Shown: piece by piece, positions 33,919-43,145 of the stretch
Position numbering within the stretch: position 1 is the stretch's first letter
Layout: every line of letters starts with the position of its first letter
Source: Deltaproteobacteria bacterium HGW-Deltaproteobacteria-4
GTDB taxonomy: Bacteria > Desulfobacterota > Desulfuromonadia > Desulfuromonadales > UBA2197
Length of the DNA stretch: 64,000 bases
Assembly (NCBI GenBank): GCA_002841765.1
Contig: PHAV01000002.1
Coordinates: 1-64,000 of the forward strand
Direction of reading: 5' to 3'
Made by a program: the position numbers and the translations under genes
Notes under the pieces: generated by a model
Databases searched by the model: none
What the model was told of the DNA's origin: nothing
The model's input: only the letters and a program-made list of their open reading frames with translations

Positions 33919-35496
33919 TTAAGGGTTCTTCGGCCCATCCCACAGGAACAACGCAGACGTGCTTTTATTGAAGAGTCCGGTCGCCAGGGTGCCAATCAGC
34001 AAGTATTCCGACTCGCCGTCGTTGTTCATGTCCCCATAAGCAAAGTCGGCAAGATAGCCATCGCGGTCCGGGCTTTCCCAAACCTTTTCCATCTCATAAC
34101 CGTTCCAGCGCAGGGCCGTCAGGCGGCTCTTGTCGGCTTTGCGCCAGTTGCTGATACTGCGGGGCCCATCGTTTTGTGGCAGAATCAGGGTCTCACCCTG
34201 CAAGCTCAGCCGTGAGCGGATGAAGAGTCGTTGCATCCCGTCCCGGCTTTTCCGTTCCTTCTTCTCGATGTAAGCCTCCCCGCCGCCGTAGCTTTCTTTC
34301 CCCTGCCAGAGTTGCTGTCCATCATCGCCAAGAATCGTCAGCTTGTCGCTACTGTCGAGCCAGGCCCACAGCATTTTCCCTTCGGCGGTCAAGGGTTGGC
34401 TGCCGTGCAGGGTCGGTGCGCTAAAGGTGGTGATGCTGTCGCCCTTTTGTGGCATATCATTCTGCCAGAGAACCCGAAACGGTTTGTCGGCGTAGCGGGT
34501 GATGTCGAAAGGATCTGTCGCCTGCCCGAGGATCACTCCGGGTTCGCCGGAAAGATCGATAACGCGCCAAAACCAGGGGAGATCTTTGGCCAAAAGACGA
34601 AAGGCTGTGCCGTCGTAGCTCCAGATTTGCGAGGTGAGCTGCGCGCCGCGCACGGCGGTGACCAGCAGGTCAAAGCGGCCGTTGCCGTCGATGTCAGCGC
34701 TGTCGAGGGTGAGGGGTTTGACCGCATCGGGGAGAGTGAAACGGGAGAGCGAGGTCCAGACCTTGCCGTCATAGCGGCCGATCTCGATGCGGTCGTCCAG
34801 GGCCACCGCCACTTCGCGTTCCCCGTTGCCGTCAAAGTCGGCGATGGCGACACCGATGGCTTTCCCCTTGAACTGCGGTCCGATCATCGTCATCTTCCCG
34901 ATCGGGAGAAGTGCTGCTGTGCTGATTGTTTGAACTTTGGGGGTCAGCGGCCAGGAGCCGAGGAGAGAACCGGCATCATCGCGCACGGTCAGGGTCTGTT
35001 GGTCGCGGGTGAAGATGAGTCCCGGCCCGACGAGGGTGGTTTCATTCTGAGGCTGCCAGGCAAGGTGGGGGAGGGCGAGTTGCAGTTCGTTGAGAAGGAG
35101 TTGGTTGTCGCTGCTTTGGTCGATCAGGAGCGCCGGAACCTCTCCGAAACGACGCACTGGATCAGCGGGGTGGATAGCGGCTGTCGGGCTCAGGAGCCGG
35201 GCCCATGCAAAGTCGGGTTTGATCCGGACAATGCGCAGGAAGGCTTTGGCGTGATCGAGCTGGCCGATGACTGCACCGCTGACCGGATGTTTGACCGTTT
35301 CTCCCGGCGCCATGACTGCGATCAGGTCACCGTTGCGCACGCCGTTATCGCTGCCGAGATCAAGGAGATATTCACCGTCAACCCCTTTGATCACGACGCC
35401 GTCGACCGGCTGAAAGGTTTTGTTGAGTTCGACGGGGAGCGCAGCATGGCAGATGGTGGCGAGAAGGAGGAGCACGGTAAACAAAGTGAGGCGCAT
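33919..35496 (-). CDS. Exported FG-GAP/VCBS-like repeat protein
   Basis: A 525-residue secreted protein with signal peptide (MRLTLFTVLLLLATICHAA). Asp-rich loops such as IADFDGNGEREVAVAL, SADIDGNGRFDLLVTA and YGDMNNDGESEYLLIG match the calcium-binding FG-GAP/VCBS beta-propeller repeat. An N-terminal part (about 35-80, LGSDNGVRNGDLIAV) resembles an SH3-like or FlgT C-terminal fold. The function is not known. The ATG at 35496 has AGGAG 8 bases upstream. Confidence 0.78.
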   Translation of the reverse strand: MRLTLFTVLLLLATICHAALPVELNKTFQPVDGVVIKGVDGEYLLDLGSDNGVRNGDLIAVMAPGETVKHPVSGAVIGQLDHAKAFLRIVRIKPDFAWARLLSPTAAIHPADPVRRFGEVPALLIDQSSDNQLLLNELQLALPHLAWQPQNETTLVGPGLIFTRDQQTLTVRDDAGSLLGSWPLTPKVQTISTAALLPIGKMTMIGPQFKGKAIGVAIADFDGNGEREVAVALDDRIEIGRYDGKVWTSLSRFTLPDAVKPLTLDSADIDGNGRFDLLVTAVRGAQLTSQIWSYDGTAFRLLAKDLPWFWRVIDLSGEPGVILGQATDPFDITRYADKPFRVLWQNDMPQKGDSITTFSAPTLHGSQPLTAEGKMLWAWLDSSDKLTILGDDGQQLWQGKESYGGGEAYIEKKERKSRDGMQRLFIRSRLSLQGETLILPQNDGPRSISNWRKADKSRLTALRWNGYEMEKVWESPDRDGYLADFAYGDMNNDGESEYLLIGTLATGLFNKSTSALFLWDGPKNP

Positions 35497-35542
35497 CGGT
35501 GGTCTCCTGGCGGATGGTGGGGTATCTGGCACCCTTGTAACA

Positions 35543-35582
35543 TAAAAAAGAGCCCGCCGCGAGGGCGGCGGGCTCTTTTTTA
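35543..35582. terminator. Strong bidirectional-type terminator
   Basis: AAAAAAGAGCCCGCCGC / GCGGCGGGCTCTTTTTT with a GAGG loop. It ends the minus-strand porin transcript before the FG-GAP-like gene. Confidence 0.88.
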
Positions 35583-35632
35583 TGTAGGTATTGGTACGAT
35601 TCCTTTTTTTGTGATTACCTCAAAAAAGGAGA

Positions 35633-36889
35633 TTAGAACTTGTAATCGATCATGGTCATCACGGCATAAGGGTTGTCTGCATCCAAGGCGGAATCGCGGT
35701 CACCAAGAACGACGTAGGCAGCGCGGGCGCTGAGATTAATGTTGTCGGTCGCCTTTTTCACGACTTCGACATTGAATTCAGTGCCGATGGTGTCGCGGCC
35801 CTTTTTGTTGACATTGTCAGCAACTGAGGCAAAGCCAACATTGGCGCTGCCGGTGAGGGTCGAAGAGAAGGGCTGGTCGAAGCCGAGGGAGGCCATCATG
35901 ACCCCTTCACCACGGTTGTTGAGGTCATAGACCAAAGCGTTGTCGATGGTGGTTTGGTTCTTGTCGCGGGACAGAATCATCATCTCGTTGTCGTAATAAC
36001 CGACGAGATCACCAGTCACGTAAAGCTGGTTATCACCACCTGCAACATAAAGGACGTCGGCGCGCAGGGTGCCAGTACCTACGGCGGTGTTGGCGGCGAG
36101 TTTGGCGGCATAGCCCTTGGCATAGGTAGTGGCATCGTAGTCACCGGTCTGCCCAAGGAGGAAAGCGTTAACATTCACTTTCCCTAAACCCGCATTGGCA
36201 TTGACTCCGAGAGTGTGAACCTTCGCATCAACTCCTGCGGTGGTATCATCTTGAATGTAGTAGTAAGCAGCCCCGACCTTCAGGTCTTTGTTGATGTTGT
36301 ATGTAGCATCAACAACGAAAAGATCCTGAGTATCTTTTCCTGGAAAGCTGCCACTATTCAAAGAGTCATTCCAGCGGAAGAAGCCGACTGAGGTGGTGGC
36401 GTTGGTGCAACCGTGGGAGAGGAGGATGCCGGCCATGTCCGAGCTGAAGATAATGCCGCTGAAGGCGTCGCCATAACCCTGCATACCGACTTTGGCATTC
36501 AAATTATGGGAAGGGACGGTCCAGTCGAGGTAGATATTTTTGGTCTCGAGATTGACAGAGTCAGCGCCGATAGCGCCGCCTTGGTTGCGACCGGTGGCGT
36601 AGGAGCTGTTACCCCAGAAAGTGTAGTCGAGCTCAAATTTTGTCACAAGCTTGACGTTGGCGTCGGCTTTGACGTTATAGCCCAAGCGAAGACGCTGGTC
36701 GAACCAGTTGGAGGTCGGTGCCGATTTTTGCAGATTTCCCTCTAAGCTGTTGGCGTCAGTGTAGTTACTGACTTCATAAAACGATGCGAATCGACCGGAA
36801 ACTTCATGTTCCAAAGCGAAAGCGGGGGTGGTGAGGGCGGCCAGGGCCAACGCTGCAATCAGAAATTTCATGCTCTTTTTCATACTCAT
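35633..36889 (-). CDS. Outer membrane porin-like beta-barrel protein
   Basis: A 418-residue exported protein: signal peptide MSMKKSMKFLIAALALAALT...AFA, then alternating amphipathic strands and a C-terminal YKF, the last-strand signature recognised by the Bam complex. It is probably a general or substrate-specific porin. Start chosen at 36889 because AAGGAG lies 6 bases upstream; the open frame extends further without support. It is divergent from the liv operon, and co-regulation with it is possible. Confidence 0.82.
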   Translation of the reverse strand: MSMKKSMKFLIAALALAALTTPAFALEHEVSGRFASFYEVSNYTDANSLEGNLQKSAPTSNWFDQRLRLGYNVKADANVKLVTKFELDYTFWGNSSYATGRNQGGAIGADSVNLETKNIYLDWTVPSHNLNAKVGMQGYGDAFSGIIFSSDMAGILLSHGCTNATTSVGFFRWNDSLNSGSFPGKDTQDLFVVDATYNINKDLKVGAAYYYIQDDTTAGVDAKVHTLGVNANAGLGKVNVNAFLLGQTGDYDATTYAKGYAAKLAANTAVGTGTLRADVLYVAGGDNQLYVTGDLVGYYDNEMMILSRDKNQTTIDNALVYDLNNRGEGVMMASLGFDQPFSSTLTGSANVGFASVADNVNKKGRDTIGTEFNVEVVKKATDNINLSARAAYVVLGDRDSALDADNPYAVMTMIDYKF

Positions 36890-37073
36890 CTTTGTCTCCT
36901 TAGATGGAATATTGCGTCGAAGGGCCCCATTGCCGCATTCGATCGCCAAGGGAAGTCTGCAGAAAACTCATAAAGTACATGAAAGATAAATAATCACTCT
37001 TTTGGCGCGGAATTATCAGCCTTTTGTTTTATGAATGCAAGAATAATTTTAGTTAAACCATACAGGTTTCGGC

Positions 37074-37103
37074 TTGACTTAAAAAGGGGTTTCGATCTAA
37101 GTT
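37074..37103 (+). promoter_or_regulatory. Putative sigma-70 promoter of the liv operon
   Basis: TTGACT, 18 bases, then TAAGTT, 50 bases before the livJ start. The rest of the 263-base porin-livJ gap (36890-37152) is A+T-rich without a clear operator. Confidence 0.4.
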
Positions 37104-37152
37104 TTTGTACTTTGCAGATTTTTACTTCCACATCAAGAAGGAGATCATGCTC

Positions 37153-38274
37153 ATGAAGAGAAGTTCTTTGCCTGGCTGGACTGTTGCTTTGCTCGCCGTT
37201 TCGCTTTGCGCCGCCCCGGCTCTTGCCTCCGACACCATCAAGATCGGTCTCGCCGGTCCTCATACCGGCGATCTGGCGCCTTATGGTCTGCCGACCAAAG
37301 ATGCCGCTGAGATGATCGTTGCCGAAGTGAATGCCAAAGGCGGGGTCAACGGTAAACAGATTCAGTTGATGGTTATCGACGATCAGTGCAAGCCGGAAGT
37401 CGCGACCAACGTTGCCAGTAAATTGGTCTCGGAAGGGGTCAATATCGTCATCGGTCATGTCTGCTCAGGCGCTACCAAAGCAGCCCTGGGGATCTATAAC
37501 GAAGCCAAGGTTATCACCATCAGCCCGTCGGCCACCAACCCGCCCTTGACCAAGAGCGGCGAGTACCCGAACTTCTATCGCACCATTGCTGCGGATGATG
37601 ATCAGGGCAAAATGGCAGCCGATTTTGTTGTCGGTAAACTCGGCGCCAAGAAGATTGCTATCCTGCATGACAAAGGGGATTACGGCAAAGGCTTTGCCGA
37701 TTTTGCTAAAGCCGCCATTGAGGCGGATGGCAAGGCAAAGGTCGTGACCTATGAAGGGATCACTCCGGCCGCCATGGATTATTCGGCGGTCATTCAACTG
37801 CTGCGTAAAGACGGCGCCGATGCCATCATCTTCGGCGGCTACCATCCGGAAGCCTCCAAGCTCCTGTCGCAGATGAACAAGAAGAAGATCAAGATTCCTT
37901 TTGTCGGTCCTGACGGCATTAAAGGGGATGGCTTCCTGAAGATTGCCGGCAAGGATGCTGAAGGGGTTTATGCCACCGGCCCGAAGGATGTTTCCAAGCT
38001 TCCTCTCAATGTCAAAGCGCATGACGATTATAAAGCCAAATACGGCAAGGAGCCGGGCACCTTCTTTGACCAGGGCTATGCTGCCACTCTGGCAGCGCTC
38101 AACGCCGTCAAGGTCGCGGGCGGCACCGATTATGCGGCGTTGACCAAAGCGCTTAAATCGAGCTATGTCGATACCACGGTCGGCAAGATCAAGTTCGACA
38201 ATAAAGGTGATGCCGAAGGGGTCGGATTTTCGGTCTACCAGGTGAAAAAAGGCGAATTCGTCGAGGTGAAGTAA
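37153..38274 (+). CDS. livJ: Branched-chain amino acid ABC transporter binding protein
   Basis: A 373-residue periplasmic binding protein, with signal peptide (WTVALLAVSLCAAPALA) and the family stretch DTIKIGLAGPHTGDLAPYG, then the characteristic GHVCSGATKAALGIYNEAKV. It binds leucine, isoleucine or valine. AAGGAG lies 9 bases before the ATG at 37153 (an ATG at 37147 is too close). It is the first gene of the liv operon; a terminator follows, so downstream genes depend on read-through or another promoter. Confidence 0.93.
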   Translation: MKRSSLPGWTVALLAVSLCAAPALASDTIKIGLAGPHTGDLAPYGLPTKDAAEMIVAEVNAKGGVNGKQIQLMVIDDQCKPEVATNVASKLVSEGVNIVIGHVCSGATKAALGIYNEAKVITISPSATNPPLTKSGEYPNFYRTIAADDDQGKMAADFVVGKLGAKKIAILHDKGDYGKGFADFAKAAIEADGKAKVVTYEGITPAAMDYSAVIQLLRKDGADAIIFGGYHPEASKLLSQMNKKKIKIPFVGPDGIKGDGFLKIAGKDAEGVYATGPKDVSKLPLNVKAHDDYKAKYGKEPGTFFDQGYAATLAALNAVKVAGGTDYAALTKALKSSYVDTTVGKIKFDNKGDAEGVGFSVYQVKKGEFVEVK

Positions 38275-38297
38275 GCTGACGACATGAGTAGATCTGA

Positions 38298-38334
38298 GCC
38301 GGGGAACAGGATAATTCCTGTTCCCCGGCTTTTG
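38298..38334 (+). terminator. Terminator after livJ
   Basis: GCCGGGGAACAGG / CCTGTTCCCCGGC, a 13-base perfect stem with a 6-base loop and TTTTG. It probably keeps the binding protein more abundant than the membrane subunits. Confidence 0.78.
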
Positions 38335-38472
38335 TGCGTTTGTTGCTATCGCGGAAAGCAAAGGCGGGCGCAGTAGATGAAACTTGCTTCGTCCCTACAG
38401 ATACGGTTATGATTTGCCCCCCCTGTCCCGGAGCGCAAAATAACCCTTTTTCTTTCGAGTAACGGTCAATCG

Positions 38473-39375
38473 ATGGATTATTTTTTAGAACTTCTCTGCA
38501 GCGGATTCGTCAAAGGGAGCATCTACGCGCTGATTGCTCTCGGCTATACGATGGTCTACGGCATTATTCAGCTGATCAACTTTGCTCATGGCGAGGTCTA
38601 CATGATCGGCGCTTTTGTCGCCTTGATCGTCGCCGGGGTGATGACCATGAGTGGCTTTTCCGGTCTGGCGGTCCTCTTGATTGCCGCGGTTATTGCTATC
38701 ATCTATGCGGCCGCCTACGGTTATACCCTGGAAAAGATCGCTTACCGGCCGTTGCGAAACGCCCCGCGCCTGTCTCCGCTGATCAGTGCCATCGGTGCTT
38801 CGATCTTTCTGATGAACTATGTCCAGTTGGCCCAGACCTCCGACTTCCTCCCCTTTCCCGAGCTTGTTCCGGAGTTCGAATTTCTCGAACCGGTTGCACA
38901 TTTCCTTTCTTCTGCCGATTTGTTAATTCTGATCGTGACTACCCTGTCCATGGTCGGTCTGACCCTGCTGATCAAATACACCAGGATCGGCAAGGCAATG
39001 CGCGCCACGCAGCAGGATATGGTCATGGCCCGCCTGGTCGGTATCAATATTGACCGGGTTATTTCTATGACATTTATCATCGGCTCGATCCTGGCAGCGA
39101 TCGCCGGGGTGCTGATCGCGTCCCGCACCGGCCAGATCAACAGTGCCATCGGCTTCATGGCCGGGATCAAGGCCTTTACGGCCGCCGTTCTCGGCGGTAT
39201 CGGCAATATCCCCGGCGCCGTCCTTGGCGGCCTGGTTCTCGGCATCGCCGAGACGATGGGGGCCGGTTATATTTCGAGTGCCTACGAAGACGTCTTTGCC
39301 TTTGGCCTCCTGGTGCTGATCCTGATCCTGCGCCCAGCCGGTCTCCTTGGCAAAGCGGTGAAGCAGAAGGTTTGA
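38473..39375 (+). CDS. livH: Branched-chain amino acid ABC transporter permease LivH
   Basis: A 300-residue permease with about eight membrane helices. MDYFLELLCSGFVKGSIYAL, INFAHGEVYMIGAF and MRATQQDMVMARLVGINIDRV are typical LivH stretches. It pairs with LivM, encoded 1 base downstream. Confidence 0.93.
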   Translation: MDYFLELLCSGFVKGSIYALIALGYTMVYGIIQLINFAHGEVYMIGAFVALIVAGVMTMSGFSGLAVLLIAAVIAIIYAAAYGYTLEKIAYRPLRNAPRLSPLISAIGASIFLMNYVQLAQTSDFLPFPELVPEFEFLEPVAHFLSSADLLILIVTTLSMVGLTLLIKYTRIGKAMRATQQDMVMARLVGINIDRVISMTFIIGSILAAIAGVLIASRTGQINSAIGFMAGIKAFTAAVLGGIGNIPGAVLGGLVLGIAETMGAGYISSAYEDVFAFGLLVLILILRPAGLLGKAVKQKV

Positions 39376-39376
39376 C

Positions 39377-40624
39377 ATGACAGGACAATTGAAAAAATCA
39401 CTGGGAATCAGCCTTTGGTTCATGTTTCTGACCCTGCCGCTGGTCGTGGTCAAGGTTAACACCTTGAACAATACCGTCGAGTGGCGCTGGGCCAATCTCG
39501 TCTGGGTCGGTCTTGCCGCTTTTGTTATCTCCGGACTGTGGCAGCTGGCGGTTAAACAGCAGGAATTACGACGGAGCAGGTTCGCGGCATCCGGGCGCAA
39601 GGTGACGATCAAACCTTCTCTGGCGCAGCGCCTCTTTGACGATCCTGTCCTCAGTCGCCGTTTGCTGGCGGGCGCTGCTGTCCTTGCGGTCGCCTTCCCC
39701 TGGCTGGTCTCGACCGGGCAAAATTTTTATCATGTCAACATCATGGTCAGCGCTCTGATCTTCGTTGTTCTCGGTCTCGGCCTGAATATTACCGTCGGCC
39801 TTGCCGGTCTCCTCGATCTCGGCTACATCGCCTTCTTTGCCGTCGGCGCTTACACCTATGCTCTCCTCAACAGCCATTTCGGTTTCGGCTTCTGGCTCTG
39901 TCTTCCCCTCGGTGGTTTGGTCGGGATGCTCTTTGGCATCGTCCTCGGCTTTCCGATTCTGCGTCTGCGTGGTGATTATCTCGCCATTGTCACCCTCGGT
40001 TTCGGTTCGATTACCAAGATCGTTCTGGAAAACTGGGATACGGTCACAGGCGGCGCCGCCGGCATCGCCAACATCCCCCGTCCCGAACTCTTTAGTCTGA
40101 TTCTCGACGGTCGCGAAAAGTCGGTCTACAGCTACTACCTCATCCTCACTCTCGTCGTTTTGACCATCTTTGTCACCAATCGCCTGAAAAATTCACGGAT
40201 CGGTCGGGCGTGGATGGCGCTGCGTGAAGATGAAATCGCCTGTGTGGCGATGGGGGTCGATATGGCCCGGACCAAGCTTTCGGCTTATGCTCTCGGCGCT
40301 TTCTGGGCCGGGCTGGTCGGGGTGATCTTTGCTGCTCATAACAGTTTTATCAATCCCGACAGCTTTACCTTTATGGATTCGGCAATGATCCTGGCCATGG
40401 TCGTTTTGGGCGGTATGGGTTCGATCCTCGGCGTGATAATCGCCGCTCTGGCGCTCAAACTTCTGCCGGAATACCTCCGTGCCTTTGCCGAATACCGGAT
40501 GCTGGTCTTCGGCGGAGTCATGGTGCTGATGATGATCTTCCGGCCGCAAGGATTGATCAGCAACATGCGCCGGAAATATGAAAATGCCGCTCTTGCCGAG
40601 GAGAAGAATAATGACGTCAGGTAG
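39377..40624 (+). CDS. livM: Branched-chain amino acid ABC transporter permease LivM
   Basis: A 415-residue permease. The N-terminal ~120 residues carry extra helices; the core begins near 130 (GLGLNITVGLAGLLDLGYIAFFAVGAYTYALL) and contains RAWMALREDEIACVAMGVD, the loop that contacts the ATPase. Its last 14 bases overlap livG. Confidence 0.93.
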   Translation: MTGQLKKSLGISLWFMFLTLPLVVVKVNTLNNTVEWRWANLVWVGLAAFVISGLWQLAVKQQELRRSRFAASGRKVTIKPSLAQRLFDDPVLSRRLLAGAAVLAVAFPWLVSTGQNFYHVNIMVSALIFVVLGLGLNITVGLAGLLDLGYIAFFAVGAYTYALLNSHFGFGFWLCLPLGGLVGMLFGIVLGFPILRLRGDYLAIVTLGFGSITKIVLENWDTVTGGAAGIANIPRPELFSLILDGREKSVYSYYLILTLVVLTIFVTNRLKNSRIGRAWMALREDEIACVAMGVDMARTKLSAYALGAFWAGLVGVIFAAHNSFINPDSFTFMDSAMILAMVVLGGMGSILGVIIAALALKLLPEYLRAFAEYRMLVFGGVMVLMMIFRPQGLISNMRRKYENAALAEEKNNDVR

Positions 40625-41414
40625 CAGAGAAAAGCTCCTTGAAGTCCGGGGCTTGACCATGGATTTCGGCGGACTGCGGGCTGTCGATCAGGTCAATCTT
40701 GATATCCATGCCGGCGAGATCGTTGCCCTGATCGGGCCGAACGGCGCCGGCAAGACGACTTTTTTTAACTGCGTCACCGGGATTTATACACCGAGCAGCG
40801 GCGATGTCCTCATTCACCCGCCTGCTGGTAAGAGTCAGCGCATCAACGGTATGAAGCCGAACCGCATCACCACCCTCGGCATGGCCCGTACCTTTCAGAA
40901 TATCCGGCTCTTTCCGGCGATGACGGTCCTCGAAAATGTCATGATCGGCCGTCATTGCCGGACTTCGACAAATATTTTCGGAGCGATCTGGCGGGGCGAG
41001 GCGGCAAGGCGTGAAGAGCGTAGTACCGTGGAGCAGAGTTATCGTCTCCTGGAAAAGGTCGGGCTCGATGGCCTCGCCAACGAATTCTCCCGCAACCTGT
41101 CCTACGGGGCGCAACGCCGCCTCGAAATCGCCCGGGCGCTGGCGACAGATCCCTTCCTCCTCCTCCTCGATGAACCGGCGGCGGGGATGAATCCGCAGGA
41201 GACGCACGAACTGGAGGCGCTGATATCTCTGATTCGCAGTGAAGGGAAGGTGTCAATCCTGTTGATTGAGCACGATATGAAGCTGGTCATGAATATCTCC
41301 GACCGCATTTACGTCATGGAGTACGGCAAGGAGATTGCCACGGGAACTCCGCAGGAGATCAAGGAGAACCCGCAGGTGATCGAAGCCTATCTCGGCGAGG
41401 AAGCTCATGCTTGA
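40611..41414 (+). CDS. livG: Branched-chain amino acid ABC transporter ATPase LivG
   Basis: A 267-residue ATPase: Walker A GPNGAGKTT, signature LSYGAQRR, Walker B LLLLDEPAAGMNP. The LSYGAQ signature and the LivG-specific insert (GRHCRTSTNIFGAIW) are as expected. ATG at 40611 with GAGGAGAA upstream, inside livM. It overlaps livF by 8 bases. Confidence 0.93.
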   Translation: MTSGSREKLLEVRGLTMDFGGLRAVDQVNLDIHAGEIVALIGPNGAGKTTFFNCVTGIYTPSSGDVLIHPPAGKSQRINGMKPNRITTLGMARTFQNIRLFPAMTVLENVMIGRHCRTSTNIFGAIWRGEAARREERSTVEQSYRLLEKVGLDGLANEFSRNLSYGAQRRLEIARALATDPFLLLLDEPAAGMNPQETHELEALISLIRSEGKVSILLIEHDMKLVMNISDRIYVMEYGKEIATGTPQEIKENPQVIEAYLGEEAHA

Positions 41415-42114
41415 ACTCCGTAACATTTCCACTTACTACGGCAATATCCAGGCGCTGAAGGATGTGTCGCTGACCATTAACGAAGGGGAGATTGTCACCC
41501 TCATCGGCGCCAACGGTGCCGGCAAGAGTACGACCTTGATGTCGATCAGCGGCGTTAATCCGCCGCGCCGCGGCGAGATCCTTTTTCGCGGCGAGCCGAT
41601 CCAGAATCTGTCGGCGGAAAAGATCGTCAGTCTCGGCCTTTGTCAGGTACCGGAAGGGCGGCATATCTTTCCGCAGATGAGTGTGGCCGAGAATCTGGAG
41701 ATGGGCGCTTTTTTGCGCCGTGACAAGGATGGGATCAAGGCCGATACCGAGATGGTCTATGCGCTCTTTCCGATTCTGGAGAGACGGCGCCATCAGGCGG
41801 GCGGCACCCTGTCCGGCGGCGAACAGCAGATGCTCGCCATCTCCCGCGCCCTTTTGGCCCGGCCCTCCCTCCTCCTTCTTGATGAACCGTCCCTGGGATT
41901 GGCCCCACTGATTATCAAGCAGATCTTTGAAATCATCAAGAAGATCAACGTTGAACACAACACCACCGTCTTTCTCGTTGAGCAGAATGCCAACCAGGCA
42001 TTGAAGATTGCGCATCGCGGTTACGTCATGGAGAACGGGGCCATTACTCTTGAAGATCAGGCGGCGAATCTGCTCAGTAACGAAGAGGTGAAAAAGGCTT
42101 ATCTCGGTATTTAA
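41407..42114 (+). CDS. livF: Branched-chain amino acid ABC transporter ATPase LivF
   Basis: A 235-residue ATPase: Walker A GANGAGKST, signature LSGGEQQM, Walker B LLLLDEPSLGLAP, ending EVKKAYLGI as in LivF. It forms the second nucleotide-binding subunit with LivG and closes the liv operon. Confidence 0.94.
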   Translation: MLELRNISTYYGNIQALKDVSLTINEGEIVTLIGANGAGKSTTLMSISGVNPPRRGEILFRGEPIQNLSAEKIVSLGLCQVPEGRHIFPQMSVAENLEMGAFLRRDKDGIKADTEMVYALFPILERRRHQAGGTLSGGEQQMLAISRALLARPSLLLLDEPSLGLAPLIIKQIFEIIKKINVEHNTTVFLVEQNANQALKIAHRGYVMENGAITLEDQAANLLSNEEVKKAYLGI

Positions 42115-42137
42115 AGCCTCGACATTTTCCGAAGAAC

Positions 42138-42170
42138 AAACGGCCTTCCGGAGACGGGAGGCCGTTTTCT
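42138..42170 (+). terminator. Terminator after livF
   Basis: AACGGCCTTCCG / CGGGAGGCCGTT (12 pairs, one G-T) with a stable GAGA tetraloop and TTTTCTG. Ends the liv operon. Confidence 0.85.
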
Positions 42171-42258
42171 GTTCGATCTCAAAAAAAAAGGAATGGCGGG
42201 GGAGTGCATGGGGAGTCGGAGTCAATAGCATAGGCGTTGACTCTTTTTTTATGTCGTG

Positions 42259-42280
42259 ATAGTTACTTTATAGTAACTAT
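42259..42280. promoter_or_regulatory. Palindromic operator before lexA (probable SOS box)
   Basis: ATAGTTACT-TTAT-AGTAACTAT, a perfect 9-base inverted repeat with a 4-base spacer, directly before the AAGGAG of lexA. A TTGACT (-35-like) at 42237 places it over the -10 region. It fits an autoregulatory LexA site and matches none of the SOS boxes I know: E. coli CTG-N10-CAG, Gram-positive CGAAC-type, or the GGTT-type reported for Geobacter. Confidence 0.6.
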
Positions 42281-42294
42281 AAGGAGATTTATTG

Positions 42295-42894
42295 ATGCTC
42301 ACAGCCCGGCAGCAGCAGGCTTACGATTTTATCCGGAACTTTATCGGCAAGTACGGATTCTCGCCGACTTTGCAGGAGATTGCTGCTGCGCTCGGGATTA
42401 CCGGTAACGTCGGGGTACTGCGTCATCTCGATGTCCTGGAACGTCAGGGGCTACTGCGTCGTACCCCCCGCAATTCCCGGGCGATCGTTCTTACCGAGTC
42501 GTCACATGGTGGTCAATCACTGCCGCTGCTCGGCGTCATTCGTGCCGGGGTGCCGCACCTGGCGCAGCAGGAGCGGGCCGGGGAGGTAGTCGTCGATCCT
42601 GCTCTGGTCCGTTCTCCGGATTCATTTGTTTTGCGGGTGCGGGGGGACTCGATGATCGAGGCCCAGATCTGCAGCGGCGATCTGGTGGTGGTGCGGCCGC
42701 AGCCCTCGGCGGAAAACGGCGAAATTGTTGTGGTCTTGATCGCGGGTGACGCAACGCTGAAGCGTTTTTACCGGGAGCAAGGACGAATTCGATTACAACC
42801 GGAGAACCGTTATATGGCACCGATCTTTATTGACAGCACCGGGGGTGAGGTGGTGATCGTCGGCAAGGTCACCGGCCTGATGCGGGAATTTTAG
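42295..42894 (+). CDS. lexA: LexA repressor
   Basis: A 199-residue SOS repressor. Winged-helix DNA-binding domain about 1-65 (FSPTLQEIAAALGITGNVGVLRHLDVLERQG), self-cleavage site Ala84-Gly85 (VIRAGVP), catalytic Ser118 (GDSMIE) and Lys155 (ATLKRFY). RecA-stimulated cleavage releases its targets. The recognition helix reads GNVGVLRHLD, unlike the E. coli protein, consistent with a different operator. ATG at 42295, 8 bases after AAGGAG; a TTG at 42292 is possible. First gene of a lexA-unknown-dinB operon. Confidence 0.95.
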   Translation: MLTARQQQAYDFIRNFIGKYGFSPTLQEIAAALGITGNVGVLRHLDVLERQGLLRRTPRNSRAIVLTESSHGGQSLPLLGVIRAGVPHLAQQERAGEVVVDPALVRSPDSFVLRVRGDSMIEAQICSGDLVVVRPQPSAENGEIVVVLIAGDATLKRFYREQGRIRLQPENRYMAPIFIDSTGGEVVIVGKVTGLMREF

Positions 42895-42899
42895 TTCGA

Positions 42900-43145
42900 A
42901 TGCAAGAGCTTTGTTCCGATATCCGCGTCGCCGTGATCTTTGGTCCGGAGGGACGCATCCGGCCGGTCTGGTTTGAGTTGAAGAGTCGCCGGCATGACGT
43001 GCGGACGATCACCAACCGCTGGCGGGAGCGGCGGGGTGCAGTGATGCAGTGGCATTTTCACGTCACCGATGACGGCGCTCTCTTTGAGCTGATTTTTAAC
43101 CCGGGCGCCGCTACCTGGCAGTTGCTGCGCATTGAGGCCCTGTGA
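42900..43145 (+). CDS. 81-aa conserved-looking protein in the lexA-dinB operon
   Basis: Small soluble protein starting MQELCSDIRVAVIFGPEGRI, with RPVWFELKSRRHDV and MQWHFHVTDDGALFELIFNP. It resembles small strand-rich proteins found beside lexA/dinB in related bacteria, but I cannot name a function. It starts 6 bases after lexA and its stop overlaps the dinB start, so all three are coupled and probably under SOS control. Confidence 0.75.
   Translation: MQELCSDIRVAVIFGPEGRIRPVWFELKSRRHDVRTITNRWRERRGAVMQWHFHVTDDGALFELIFNPGAATWQLLRIEAL

Noticed and set aside
34231-35733. 500-aa plus-strand frame opposite the FG-GAP-like gene
   Set aside because: Antisense shadow running through a terminator into the porin gene; the minus strand has signal peptide and repeats.
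42179-42189. Run of A bases after livF as a possible extra terminator
   Set aside because: It has no stem of its own; the GAGA-loop terminator upstream explains transcript end.
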